64,000 nucleotides of DNA from Elymus sibiricus (Eukaryota > Streptophyta > Magnoliopsida > Poales > Poaceae), in NCBI GenBank assembly GCA_039707655.1, contig CM077666.1:285003166-285067165 (forward strand). The letters run 5' to 3'. Positions 1 to 10,117 of the stretch are shown here, piece by piece. The translations under genes were made by a program, and so were the position numbers. Below the pieces are notes generated by a model. It was not told where the DNA came from and ran no database searches. It saw only the letters and a program-made list of their open reading frames with translations. The first letter of the stretch is position 1. Every line of letters begins with the position of its first letter.

Positions 1-133
1 CATAATACAATATATTGATACTACTGCCGCCGTCCATGAGAACTTTTGTTAATTTGTAACTGCCGACTTGAGGTGCCACTACCAACGCAAGATGACCAGG
101 GTGAGAGGAGAGTACCGGATGGTCCGCCCGGCT

Positions 134-2880
134 TCACGTGACCGGTTGTTCCGACCAATTGAGATAGTACGGGGCTGCCGGCTCAACCAGATTGGCGGCC
201 CGCCGCTGCACCTTTCTATCACACTTGCAGGTACTAGTGGTGAAGACATGATACTGCCCACTATTCAACAGCTTTGGATTACTCTGGAACCCTGACTGAC
301 CGGCCTGATGCTGATTTCCCTGGTTGTTCCGCTGATTACTGCCTCTAGCATTACCAGCCCCCTGAAACCCGGCGTTCTGCCCGTTGTTCCCTTGGAACCC
401 GGGGCCTGCAAAGGGCCCTTGTGAGCCGGCTCCCTGGAAGCCGGATCCCTGAATGCCGGGTTGTCCACCGTTGCCACCCCCGTTATGATGATTCTGGAAG
501 ACCCATTTGGAAAACTCTTGCATGATGTAGCAATTTTCCCAGGAGTGGCTGGACGGCTTACCATTGTAACTATGTTTTGGACATGGACCCTTGAGAGCTT
601 CCTCGAAGCTAAGAGGGCGATTACCGGAGGACGGCCTTCTAGAACCGTTGTTCTGGCGCTGACTCTTGTTACCAGTGTTTTTATTTGCCACCAAGTCAGA
701 GCCGCCTTCATAACCTTTGCGTTTACCGCCGTTGTTGCTCTGCCCATTGCTATTGTTCTGTTGGTGGCCCTTGCCACCATTTTTCTTGCCCTTACCTGAT
801 TTTTCCTCGTCAGATGGTGGATCCTTGGTATTGTCCGACTCCGCATACCGGGTTAAGACATCCACGAGATCGCCCATATCTTGGGCCTTTCTCTTGAGTC
901 GCCCTCATTTCTAGACCAGTGGCTGAAACTTGCATGTTCATTCCAGAATGAGCACCACCTGTGCAGCCGAGATGCTATCTGAACTGTGTATGACTTCCGC
1001 AACCCGGTGGGCCCAATGATGTGCCGACTCATCCTCATGCTGAACACAACGTTCAAGATCAACAATTGTGGTTGGCCTTTTGCAGGTTCCCTAGAAATTC
1101 TTGATGAAGCGCTCCTTCAGTTCCTGCCATGTGTTGATGGAATTCACCGGTAGGTTTTTCAACCAAGTACATGCAGGGCCTTCCAACATGAGAGGCAGAT
1201 AACGTGCACACACTGACTCACTTGCGCCCAACAAGTCCATTGCCAGCTCGTAACTCTCAATCCACTCTGTTGGCTCTAGATCTGCTGTATAATTAGGAAC
1301 TTTGCGAGGACCTTTGAAATCTGGGGGCATGCGCGCATCTCGCAGCGCCGGGACTAAACAAGGAGTTCCAATCATGTGGCTTGATAAGATCCCAAGCCGG
1401 CCAACTATCTGGGTTGCGGTGGGCGGGTCATGTGCTGCCGGCGGGTTGATGTTCGCCGGCGGGTTATACGCGGCGCGCGCGTTTTCCTCCAACGCTCGTA
1501 GAGCTCAAGCGGTGTCCACAATGTCATGTGCATTCGGGATCCTGGGCTGGTGCTGACCCGCCAGTGGTTCGGCGGCTCTTCTGCTATGGGCGCTGCTGGA
1601 AACCGCCGGCGACTCTGGACGCTGGCTCCTGGTGCGGCTCTGGTGCGGGGTCGAATGAAGCCGATGCTGGCTATGAGAGTAGTTGGCTTGCTGCACTACT
1701 GCAGTTTTGAGCATCGCAATAGCGTTCCTAGCCTCTGCCTGAACCGGACCATCTCCCTCAATCAGAATTGCTGCCAAGTTGTGAGTTGTAGCTAGCACGT
1801 TATTGACCGGGTTGGAATAGTGTCCAATTGGGGTTTGGAACCGGTGAGAATTGCTGCTGTTGCTGATCTGGCATATGGTGCTGGGCCAGCTCTCTCTACT
1901 GAACTGGCTGCTGCAGAAGTGGCCCTCCTGGGGGAACAACTCCAGCCCCTGGGTTCGTCAGAGCCGGCGGTGTGGTGAACAGCTGAGTCGGCTCGATATT
2001 AGCCGGAAGCCGGCTTTGATGACGCCTCCGGGGGACGAGCTCTGATTCAGCCTGCCGGCGGCTTAAATAATGAGTCTCCTCATCTAGGCGCTATCTCTCT
2101 TCGGCAAGCTGGGCCTGCGCCTCTGCCAAGCGGGTGTTCTCAGTATTGATGTCCTCTTGGATCTTGTCCATCTTATCGTGGCACTTCGTGATCTCTGTGT
2201 TGCGCGCCGCTGCGTTCTCCACGGTAACCGGCTCGGCCAACAGGGCTGTCAGCGTATTCATCAAGTCCACAAGCGCATGTACTCCAGTTTTCTGAGAGCC
2301 GGTGGCTGTCACGCCAGCTCCTCCTGAGCCGGCTAGGGTGAGGTTCTATCCAGCCGCTGGATCGACCGGATCACGCGCAGGATCTTGTTTACCCGCCATG
2401 TACACCGCCGCAAAACGAGGCGGCTCAAGGACCTCTGGAAAGACTTCGTCAGTGTATCCCAGCCTTCCATCATGCAGAGGATGGATCGATTCGGTTTCTC
2501 CCGTCGAGGATTCGCCGTCAGATTGAACGAGCGTATCGTCTCCAGACAGGGAGTTCTTTGACAAGGCCACCCCTTGGGTGAACCCTACGAAGACATGCTT
2601 CCGGCCAGCTTGTGGTGGGCCGGGTCTTGCCTGGCCCGAACCAACGCGGTGTGCCGACTCGACACCGGTAACATCCCTCAATACGGCGGCCGACTCACCA
2701 ATCACGCCGATGAAGGTATGGATCTTGCCAAAGGGGACCCAGTACCCGTACTAGATCGAGTCGGCGTCGGGGCCCCAGTATGAATCGTCGATGTAGAACT
2801 TCCCGCGGCGGCTCTTCGTCATCAAGCCAACCGCGTATTTCCCAAACCCTGGGAGAGCTCCCGCTAAGAACTCAACTCCA
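134..2880 (-). pseudogene. gag: Gypsy gag polyprotein, degenerate
   Basis: Gag pieces follow in order on the minus strand. An N-terminal segment (about 2880-2346) is broken by a TAG near 2751. A charged helical segment is at 2312-2091. A linker (about 1939-1505) contains AILIEGDGPVQAEARNAI. The core retrotransposon gag domain is at 1492-1091 (PTEWIESYELAMDLLGAS, then LPLMLEGPACTWLKNLP and WQELKERF). A Gly/Asn/Gln-rich tail (877-134) has a Cys/His cluster resembling a zinc knuckle (CPKHSYNG...HSWENC). The pieces lie in different frames with several stops between them, so the gene is dead. Gag forms the intracellular virus-like particle. No protease or polymerase is visible before the window edge. 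Confidence 0.7.
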
Positions 2881-2892
2881 CCGTGCGTAGGC

Positions 2893-2910
2893 CCCACGGT
2901 GGGCGCCAAC
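2893..2910 (-). other. Primer-binding site (TTGGCGCC type)
   Basis: Directly downstream of the LTR end on the minus strand is GTTGGCGCCCACCGTGGGG, a PBS form seen in many plant Gypsy elements. It fixes both the LTR boundary and the orientation. Confidence 0.75.
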
Positions 2911-3443
2911 TGTCGTGGTTTTGACATGGCAGATGCCCTTGTGAAAGGACTTAGACATGAGGCCATCGCACAAGGGTGGAAGCTTAGCGGAGTTGATTGG
3001 GAATAATATGACGCGAGATTACCCAGGTTCGGCCCCTCACGATCGAGGTAATAGCCTATGTCCTGCTTGATTGTATTGCTTGAATCTTGATTACAAGGGT
3101 GCGAATTCGCTAACCTAACTTTCGAGGGGTTGCAACTTGGTCTTTCTAACCTGGGTGCTCCCCTTTATATAACAGGTAGAGCCCCAGGGTTACATGAGAG
3201 TCCGGGTCTTAATCTCAACCCGTCTCCCACTCTGATTCTACTTGATCTCCAAGGCTACCTTGAAGCCGTGCGTCTTATTCTTGAGCCGGCCCATAGACTA
3301 AGCCGGCCTTTCTTTCCGGCCTCCCTCAAGCCGGCCCATTGAGCATCATCTCAGCCCTGCAGTGAGATAACCCGCTGAGCCTTCCAGTTCTATAACCGGG
3401 TCATCCTCCTGCCGGGTCTATACGCTGGGAAATATCCCCAACA
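2911..3443 (-). repeat. 5' LTR of the minus-strand Gypsy element
   Basis: On the minus strand this 533 bp segment begins TGTTGGGGATA (at 3443) and ends ACGACA (at 2911), immediately followed by a PBS. A TATA box on the minus strand (TATATAAAGG, about 3162-3171) fits U3/R placement. The other LTR is not in the window, so identity and age cannot be judged. Confidence 0.8.
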
Positions 3444-3815
3444 CATGCCATTGGCGGTGGGGAAGATGTGGTCGAAGTTGGTGAAGATGTTGTACGTGGT
3501 GAAGGCGATGAACTCGCACCCACACAAGAAGACCTTGCCGAGGAGGAAGTAGGCATCGAAGCGGTTTGTGAAGCGAGCAGTGAGGCCAATCACAAGGCCT
3601 CCGTTGGCCTGAACCTCTTCCACGCGAAACATGACCAGACAGCCACGTGGGAGGTGGCGGTAGCCGGCAGTGAGGAAGAAGTTCGCCAGCTCCGTCGGGC
3701 CTCTCCACCTTGAGATGGCCCACATGCGCAGGGTGTCCTCCACAATGACCCCGGAGGGGTACTACATCTCTGGCACGGTGGCCGGCAGACGGTAGGTAGG
3801 GCTGTAGTACTGCAT
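3444..3815 (-). pseudogene. Fragment of an unrecognised gene, truncated by the Gypsy LTR
   Basis: A minus-strand frame starts with ATG at 3815 (MQYYSPTYRLPATVPEM) and meets an in-frame TAG at 3762-3764. It then continues in the same frame for about 105 codons (YPSGVIVEDTLRMWAISRW, then FFLTAGYRHLPRGCLVMFRV and CEFIAFTTYNIFTNFDHIFP). The LTR inserted at 3443 cuts it at ...TANGMCW. The piece ends abruptly, so the C-terminus is missing. A TATA box lies about 100 bp upstream of the ATG. Composition and promoter look like a host gene or a gene captured by a DNA transposon; I do not recognise the family. One stop plus truncation make it a pseudogene. Confidence 0.45.
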
Positions 3816-3915
3816 CTTGTCTTGGGAGGGATCTGGCTTTTGGAGAAGAAGAAGAAGGGGGTGCAGATGGATGTGAGATTGAGTTGAGACGAGGATGTAG
3901 ACGGGGGGGGGGGTG

Positions 3916-3923
3916 TTTAAATA
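3916..3923 (-). promoter_or_regulatory. TATA box of the truncated gene fragment
   Basis: TATTTAAA on the minus strand, about 100 bp upstream of the ATG at 3815, with a poly(C)/poly(G) run just downstream. The spacing suits a plant core promoter. Upstream (3944-3962 and 3975-3992) an 18 bp direct repeat, TTTGAATGCGTTCATCGG, could be a regulatory repeat. Confidence 0.45.
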
Positions 3924-3943
3924 GCTGCGGTGCGACACGCCCA

Positions 3944-3992
3944 TTTGAATGCGTTCATCGGTGTGACGTGCTCGTTTGAATGCGTTCATCGG
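3944..3992. repeat. Two 18 bp direct repeats upstream of the gene fragment
   Basis: TTTGAATGCGTTCATCGG occurs at 3944-3961 and 3975-3992, 31 bp apart start to start. A weaker relative (GAATGAATGCGTTTCAG) occurs near 4235. Confidence 0.6.
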
Positions 3993-4433
3993 AGCACGGC
4001 CTCCGCTGATAATGGCAATAATAGCCCACCGGAGCCCTATGCATTTTTCACACTGAATCAAGGCGTGTCGATCGGTAAAGCTGCGTCCCTAGGCGGCACT
4101 AATTGCCCTGATGCGACATAGCTGCGTCGGGTAGCTACGCGCGCATGCATGCCAACGGGGTGGCTGCGTGCATGCATGGCAGGCTGAGACTTTGGCCTTC
4201 CGATGACGGCCCATTGGTCCGACGAGTGTGCCACCACGAATGAATGCGTTTCAGAAAAGGTGTCCAGCCTGCGGCTCGTGGCCGCTGTCGCTTGTCCCTG
4301 TGCTGCCGCTGCCAGGTGGGCCACTCATGTCCGCTCCAGCCAATCAGGTCTCCTCTCATGGATCCACCATGGCATACCCTAGCATCTTATCCAGACCGTC
4401 CCCGAACAGCGATCCAACGGCCCTGATGGTGCG

Positions 4434-4497
4434 GGGTTTTGAGAGGGGTTTGAGGGGTTTTGAGAGGGGTTTGAGGGGTTTTGAGAGGGTTTCAAAG
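4434..4497. repeat. 21 bp tandem repeat
   Basis: Nearly three head-to-tail copies of a 21 bp unit containing GGGGTTTTGAGAGGGGTTTGA. It lies between the gene fragment and the MULE 3' region. No coding role is seen. The flank 3993-4433 holds CATGC-rich palindromes but nothing else I recognise. Confidence 0.75.
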
Positions 4498-5271
4498 GTT
4501 AGGGTTGAGCATAACTAATTCAAAAAAAATTCAAAAAATATGAAACCTCAGCAAATCATCGTTTTATGTTACTAAGTTGCTAGGAAAAATAAGAAATCAT
4601 GACTATGGATATCTTCATGAAATCCCCTTCACATAACTTAGCTATCACGGAGAAGGTTGTATGGTTTTCAAGGGGAATGAGCTAGGGTTTAGGGTTAACC
4701 ATGGCATAGAATGTCCAAACAATCCCATATTGGGCATGGGCCCTATATTTGTGCACTAGATGTTAAGGATTTTTTTTGAGCTCATTTGGAGATGTTCGAA
4801 AAAAAAGCTTAGAAATAGGGCTGTTTACCCTAGCTTTGGAGCTCATTTTTCATGAATATGTGTTTTACTTCACAAAAGTGCTCGGATTGATCACCTAACG
4901 TGCATAAAAGTTGAGAATGCACTGGAACATCAATACACATCAAAGTACAAATTTGAAATCTGCCTCAAATTTGAAAGTCGGTTCAAATTTGAAATCTGGC
5001 TCAAATTTGGAACATGGCACATAGTTTTCAAAGTACAGCACACATCAAAATACAAGTAACATTACATCACACAAAATGAGACTCATAGACATATAGTTTT
5101 CACTTCTTCTTCTTACGACAGCTTGCTTTTGATTTCACAGCACAAAGCTCAGTAATGCTCTTGGTTTTCTTCACTGGACTAGCTGTTATAGGTTCAATTT
5201 CCAGCACAACAGCTGGATTAGCTTCAGTTTGCAATGTTTTAGCAACCAGGGGCTTGCCTGCACGCTTCCTC

Positions 5272-5350
5272 CTGACAAACAAAGCATGTCATTTGGTTAG
5301 TAATTGAAAAAAAACAACCAAATCAAAAAACATCACAAACATGAACATAC
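5272..5350 (-). other. Intron in the MULE transposase 3' end
   Basis: Minus strand: donor CCAAA/GTATGT at 5351/5350, acceptor TTTGTCAG/GAGG at 5272/5271, length 79 bp. Removing it joins ...RPK to RKRAGKP in one open frame that ends in a KKKK* tail at 5100. Confidence 0.65.
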
Positions 5351-5723
5351 TTTGGCCTTTCAGGAGTGTAACGGTAATTTGGAGATCCTTTTCGGTGCCC
5401 AAGTTCCTGGCACAACTTGCATCTATTTTTGTTACCTTTTTGGGACCTTTTAGACTTTAGATCTTTCTCTCCCTTCTTACTACTCTCACCTTTCTCAAAC
5501 GATGCCTTGAATGCACTCTCCTTGGGCCTGCCAGCCTTTCTTTTCGTTAAGGGAGGACACATGGAAAATTCGATTTCCACTTCAGGCCACTGAGACTGAT
5601 CTATAAGTGCTGGAATTGGAGTTGCATACGCAGCCTTGAATCTTGCCACTGAGTAATATTCATGGAAATATTGGTGCATGTTTATATTCGGGCGGGAGGC
5701 CAAGAAAAGCATGGCATGCTCAC

Positions 5724-7255
5724 TGATACGTCTCCATCGTATCTATAATTTTTGATTGTTTTATGCCATTATCCTACAATTTCCACATACTTTTGGCAAC
5801 ATTTTATATGATTTCTTGGACTAACATATTGATCCAGTGCCCAGTGTCAGTTCCTGTTTGTTGCATGTTTTTTGTTTCATAGAAAATCCATACCAAACAA
5901 AGTCCAAACACGATAAAAATTTATGGAGATTTATTTTGGAATATATGTGATTTTTGGGAAAAATAATCAATGCGAGACGATGCCCGAGGGGACCACAAGC
6001 TCGAGGGGCGCGCCCCCTACCCTGGGCGCGCCCAAGAGGCTTGTGGCTACCCCGTAAGGCGGTTGGGGCCCTTCTTCTGCCACAAGAAAGATAATATCTG
6101 GAAGAAGAACCCCTCAAAATTTCAGCCCAATCAGAGTTACGGATCTCCGGGAATTTAAGAAACGGTTTTCGGCCAGAAAACAGGAACGCGAAACAGAAGA
6201 GAACAGAGAGAGAGATCCAATCCCGGAGGGGCTCCTGCCCTCCAGGAGCCATGGCGGCCATGGACCAGAGGGGAAACTCTCCTCCCATCTAGGGGGGAGG
6301 CCAAGGAAGAAGAATAAGGAGGGGGGCTCTCTCCCCCTCTCTCCCGGTGGCGCCGGAACACCGCCGGGGCAACCATCGTGACGGCGATCTACACCAACAA
6401 CTTCGCCGCCGTCAACACCAACTCTCTCCGCCTCTATGCAGCGGTGTAACACCTCTTCTCCCCGCTGTAATCTCTACTTAAACATGGTGCTTAATGCTAT
6501 ATATCATTATCCAATGATATGTGGCAATCCTATGATGTTTGAGTAGATTCGTTTTGTCCTATGGGTTGATTGATGATCGTGATTGGTTTGAGTTGTATGT
6601 TTTATTTTGGTGCTGTCCTATGGTGCCCTCCGTGTCATGCAAGTGTGAGGGATTTCCACTGTAGGGTTTGCAATACATTCATAATTCTCTTATAGTGGGC
6701 GGCTAGAGTGACAGAAGTTTACACCCGAGTAAGGGGGTTGTTGCGTATGGGAGTAAAGAGGACTTGTTACTTAATGCTATGGTTGGGTTTTACCTTAATG
6801 ATCTTTGGTAGTTGCGGATGCTTGCTAGAGTTCCAATCATAAGTGCATATGATCCAAGTAGGAAAAGTATGTTAGCTCATGCCTCTCCCTCATATAAAAT
6901 TGAATAATGATTACCGGTCTAGTTATCGATTGCCTAGGGACAAATCTTTCTCTTGTGTTACAAAAGCTTTCTACTAAACAACTAGCTTTTATTATCTTGC
7001 AAATTAGTCATAGTTTTATTCTCGCAAAGTACTCCTAGTTTTATTCTTGCAAAGTAGTTATAGCATTACACCTACAAAGTACTTCTAGTTTCATAATTGT
7101 TCTAGGTAAAGCAAACGTTAAGTGTGTGTAGAGTTGTATCGGTTGGCGATAGAACTTGAAGGGAATATTAATTCTACCTTTATCTCCTCGTTGGGTTCGA
7201 CACTCTTATTTATCGAGAAAGGATACAACTGATCCCCTATATTTGTGGGTTATCA
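5724..7255 (+). repeat. Solo LTR, Athila-type Gypsy (Sabrina-like)
   Basis: A 1532 bp LTR begins TGATACGTCTCC and ends TTGTGGGTTATCA. It is flanked on both sides by CTCAC (5719-5723 and 7256-7260), a perfect 5 bp target duplication. No internal sequence remains, as expected after LTR-LTR recombination. The insertion falls inside the SWIM finger of the MULE transposase, between the third zinc-ligand Cys plus one residue and the last His. It contains the CACAAG...CTTGTG stem-loop (5993-6046) shared by the other Athila-type LTRs here. Short ORFs on either strand inside it are not genes. Confidence 0.9.
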
Positions 7256-8432
7256 CTCACATGGTTTCCCAGTGTGTTGCCACTCTAGGCAAGTGCAGTC
7301 ATGCATTTCAGTGTTAACAACATGCCGCCTTCCAGACTTTGTATCTCTAACTTCAGCACCCCACACTGTAGATTTTTCAACAGAAAAATGTGTAAAATTT
7401 CTACTCCTGTTGACCACCTGTTGTACCACTACAAGAAGCTTATCCCCTTGCAGACAATCACCAATCATTCTTCTCAATTCCCACAAACGCATGATCATGG
7501 TCCTTATTTGGTCAACCATGTCATGCACAGGCAAGTTCATAAACTGCTTCACCTTGTTGTTAAAACTCTCTGCCAAGTTGTTGTTGATATAATCACACTT
7601 GATGTCAGTGTTAAATCCTAACCTGTACCATAACAGAGAACGGTAGGTGTTTATCCATGGAACAAACTCACTGCATGCTGCCATTATCTTACCAAGATGA
7701 TATGAACGTGTCTAAGTAGTGTAAGATCTTGCTGCTGTCCACATGTGCTCAAATTCTTCCCCACTGAATTTTTGATCAAATTCATCCACATATGGCTGAA
7801 GCACTCCCTCTGCTCAGCATGGGGAAAAACATTCTTGACTGCAATTTCTAGCTCTTTACATGCATCTGTGTGGAATGCCAAAGGTGACACTGGCCCTATG
7901 CATCTTTTCAACTGCATCATGAACCATGTCCATGAAACCCTTGTCTTTGACTGAAACAAGCCAATAGCAACAGGGAACATCCAATTGTGGCCATCTAGAG
8001 CATTGCATGCTACCAATTGACCATTCCACTTGCAAGTTAAAGAAGAAGATCCTATACTCAAATATGGACGGCACCCCGCTTTGAAGCCATCGATGCAAGG
8101 CTTTAAAGCCATAAAGAACTTAGAGAAAACGACTTTGCCATCCTCTGTTACCTCTGTATCTATCTCAACAACACTGCCAGGTGACCTCTTCTCCACCTCT
8201 GCTTTGAAGTTATAAATCATCCTAAAGGTATTTTCCCAATCATCATATAATTGTTTCATTGCCCTTTGTTTTGCCTTCCACACTGTGGTATATTTCAGCT
8301 TAATGGGGTACTGATTTTCTAAGTCTACTAAAAGTTTCTTTGTAGTAGTGCTTGGTTTCTTGGCTAAAATAGGAGTGATCTTTTCTGCAACCCAAATGTG
8401 TGATGTCATGATTGATACTCTCTGTGAACTTG

Positions 8433-8498
8433 TAATACAAGTATGTTGATGTGGAATTTGATTAACCCTGATAATACAAGTATGTTGATGTGGAATTT
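8433..8498. repeat. 39 bp tandem duplication at the MULE 5' side
   Basis: TAATACAAGTATGTTGATGT followed by GGAATTT occurs at 8433-8459 and again at 8472-8498, a 39 bp period. It adjoins the truncated 5' end of the transposase and may mark the deletion or repair joint that removed the N-terminal domain. Confidence 0.7.
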
Positions 8499-8699
8499 TA
8501 TTACTAATTGCGTCTCTCTCCTTCTATTACGCGTTAAAAAATGTTGCGTAGGATGTACGTTGCCCCACCTGTCAGGATATCACCCTGGCCCACTAGTCAG
8601 GAGGTAACGTCCAATGGCGTTGACTGGACAGCAGTGCTCCGTTTGGCCTTCTGTGAGCAGGTGGTGGAGTGGGGAGGGGAAAAGTGAGCAAAGTTAGTT

Positions 8700-8755
8700 G
8701 CCTTGGACAAAATTGAGCACAACTAAGGAACCAGGGGCACGAAAATAGAAATCCC
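8700..8755 (-). repeat. Putative MULE terminal inverted repeat (one end)
   Basis: The minus strand from 8755 reads GGGATTTCTATTTTCGTGCC, then CCTGGTTCCTTAGTTGTGCT. The boundary is set by the exact resumption of the Gypsy RNase H frame at 8756. The partner TIR was not found in the window. Confidence 0.45.
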
Positions 8756-10117
8756 TTTGAGAAAACCTTTGAAGTGCATTGTGACGCTAGTGGTAATGGC
8801 ATAGGTGGTGTGTTAATGAAAGAGAAGCGCCCAATTGCATATTTTAGCGACAAACTCTCCGACGTGCAACTTAACTATCCCATCTATGACAAAGAGCTAT
8901 ATGCCTTAGTAAGAGTATTGCATGTGTGGGAACACTACCTTCGCCCTCGTGAATGTTTCATCCATACGGATCATGAGATGCTTAAATACCTTAAGGGTCA
9001 AACAAAATTGAATAAGCGTCATGCCAAATGGAGTGAGTTCATTGAGTCTTTTCCTTATGTTATCAAGTACATCAAAGGTAAGGAAAATGTTGTGGCGGAC
9101 ACTCGTTCCCGCAAGTGCATGTTGGTTACTCAACTTGAGTTGAATGTTATAGGATTTGAGCATATTAAAGACTTGTATGAGCATGATGTTTCATTTGCGA
9201 TTCCTTATGCCAAATGCTTAACTCACACTTCTTGGGAGAGGTACTATTTTAAAGATGGTTATCTTATGCGAGCTAACAAACTTTGTATCCCCGAGTCTTC
9301 TCTTCGTTTGTTGCTTTTGCAAGAGGCTTGCGGTGAAGGACTCATGGGACATTTTGGACGCGACAAGACATTCGCCACGCTCTCCAAGAACTATTTTTGG
9401 CCAAAGATGTTTCGTGACGTCTCATGCTACACCAACTGGTGCTCTACATGCTGCAAAGCTAAATCCAAAGCTCAATCTCATGGTCTATATATGCCACTTC
9501 CTATTCCGTATCAACCATGGGAAGATATTAGTATGGATTTTGTGCTTGGTTTGCCTTGAACTCAAAACGGCAAAGATTCGGTATTTGTTGTTGTGGACCG
9601 TTTCTCTAAGATGGCACATTTTATTCCATGTACCAAGATCGACGATGCTTCACATGTTGCAAATCTCTTTTGTAGGGAAATTTTGAGATTGCATGGAGTG
9701 CCCAAGACGATTGTATCGGACCGCGACGTCAAGTTCCTTAGCTACTTTTGGAAGACACTATGCGCCAAGCTCGGAATCAAGCTACTATTCTCTTCGGCAT
9801 ATCATCCACAAACCGACGGCCAAACGGAGGTCACCAACCGGACACTCTCTACACTCCTTCGCGTGTTGATCAAGAAGAACATTAAGGAGTGGGAGGAATG
9901 TTTGCCCATCGCCGAGTACGCCTACAATCGAGCACGATACTCTACCACTGGCAAGTCCCCCTTCGAGGTCATCTATGGGTTCAACCCGTCGTCCCCATTG
10001 GACATTCTACCGCTACCACTCCAAGAGCGCATCCACATGGACGCGAGTGCAAGAGCGACATACCTCAAGAAGATGCATGAAGATACAAGGCACACAATTG
10101 AGCGCCAAGTACAACGC

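Larger units (their letters stand above)
1..3443 (-). mobile_element. Gypsy LTR retrotransposon, 5' part (LTR, PBS, gag)
   Basis: The 5' portion of a Gypsy element reads on the minus strand: LTR at 2911-3443, a primer-binding site just downstream, then a gag-like reading frame running off the left edge. The body beyond gag (protease, RT, RNase H, integrase) lies outside the window. The LTR has TG...CA ends. It interrupts a gene-like sequence at 3444, where the five bases CATGC are one copy of the expected target duplication; the other copy is off the window. Gag is riddled with stops and frame changes, so the copy is dead. The Gypsy assignment rests on the retrotransposon gag domain and the TTGGCGCC-type PBS; I do not name the family. 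Confidence 0.8.
5100..8409 (-). pseudogene. MULE transposase (MuDR type), broken
   Basis: The transposase core (8409-7684) carries CRPYLSIGSSSLTCKWNGQ, GHNWMFPVAIGLFQS, FHTDACKELEIAV and EQRECFSHMWMNL. After a frameshift between about 7740 and 7690 it continues at 7684-7256 (LGFNTDIKCDYINNNLAESF) to a SWIM zinc finger. It resumes beyond a solo LTR at 5718-5351 with Lys-rich sequence and a CX2CX4H knuckle (CKLCQELGH). A 79 bp GT-AG intron (5350-5272) precedes the last exon (5271-5100). Role: DDE-type cut-and-paste transposition in the nucleus. Breaks: no N-terminal MuDR domain, a frameshift, the LTR insertion, the expected first catalytic Asp replaced by Gly (codon 8052-8050), and the last knuckle Cys replaced by Tyr. 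Confidence 0.8.
4500..8755 (-). mobile_element. Mutator-like element (MULE), left end unresolved
   Basis: A minus-strand MULE transposase (5100-8409) sits between an A+T-rich 3' region (about 4500-5099) and a 5' terminus near 8755. There the minus strand starts GGGATTTCTATTTTCGTGCC, which looks like a MULE terminal inverted repeat. Past 8755 a chromovirus RNase H reading frame resumes exactly, and its first nine bases TTTGAGAAA are one candidate copy of the 9 bp target duplication. I find no matching TIR or second TTTGAGAAA on the left, so the left end is deleted, rearranged or too diverged. Between 8502 and 8700 no gene is seen. Confidence 0.55.

Noticed and set aside
5821..6452. Minus-strand ORFs of 155 and 112 codons
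   Set aside because: Fully inside the solo LTR and crossing its hairpin and TATA region. No protein similarity recognised.
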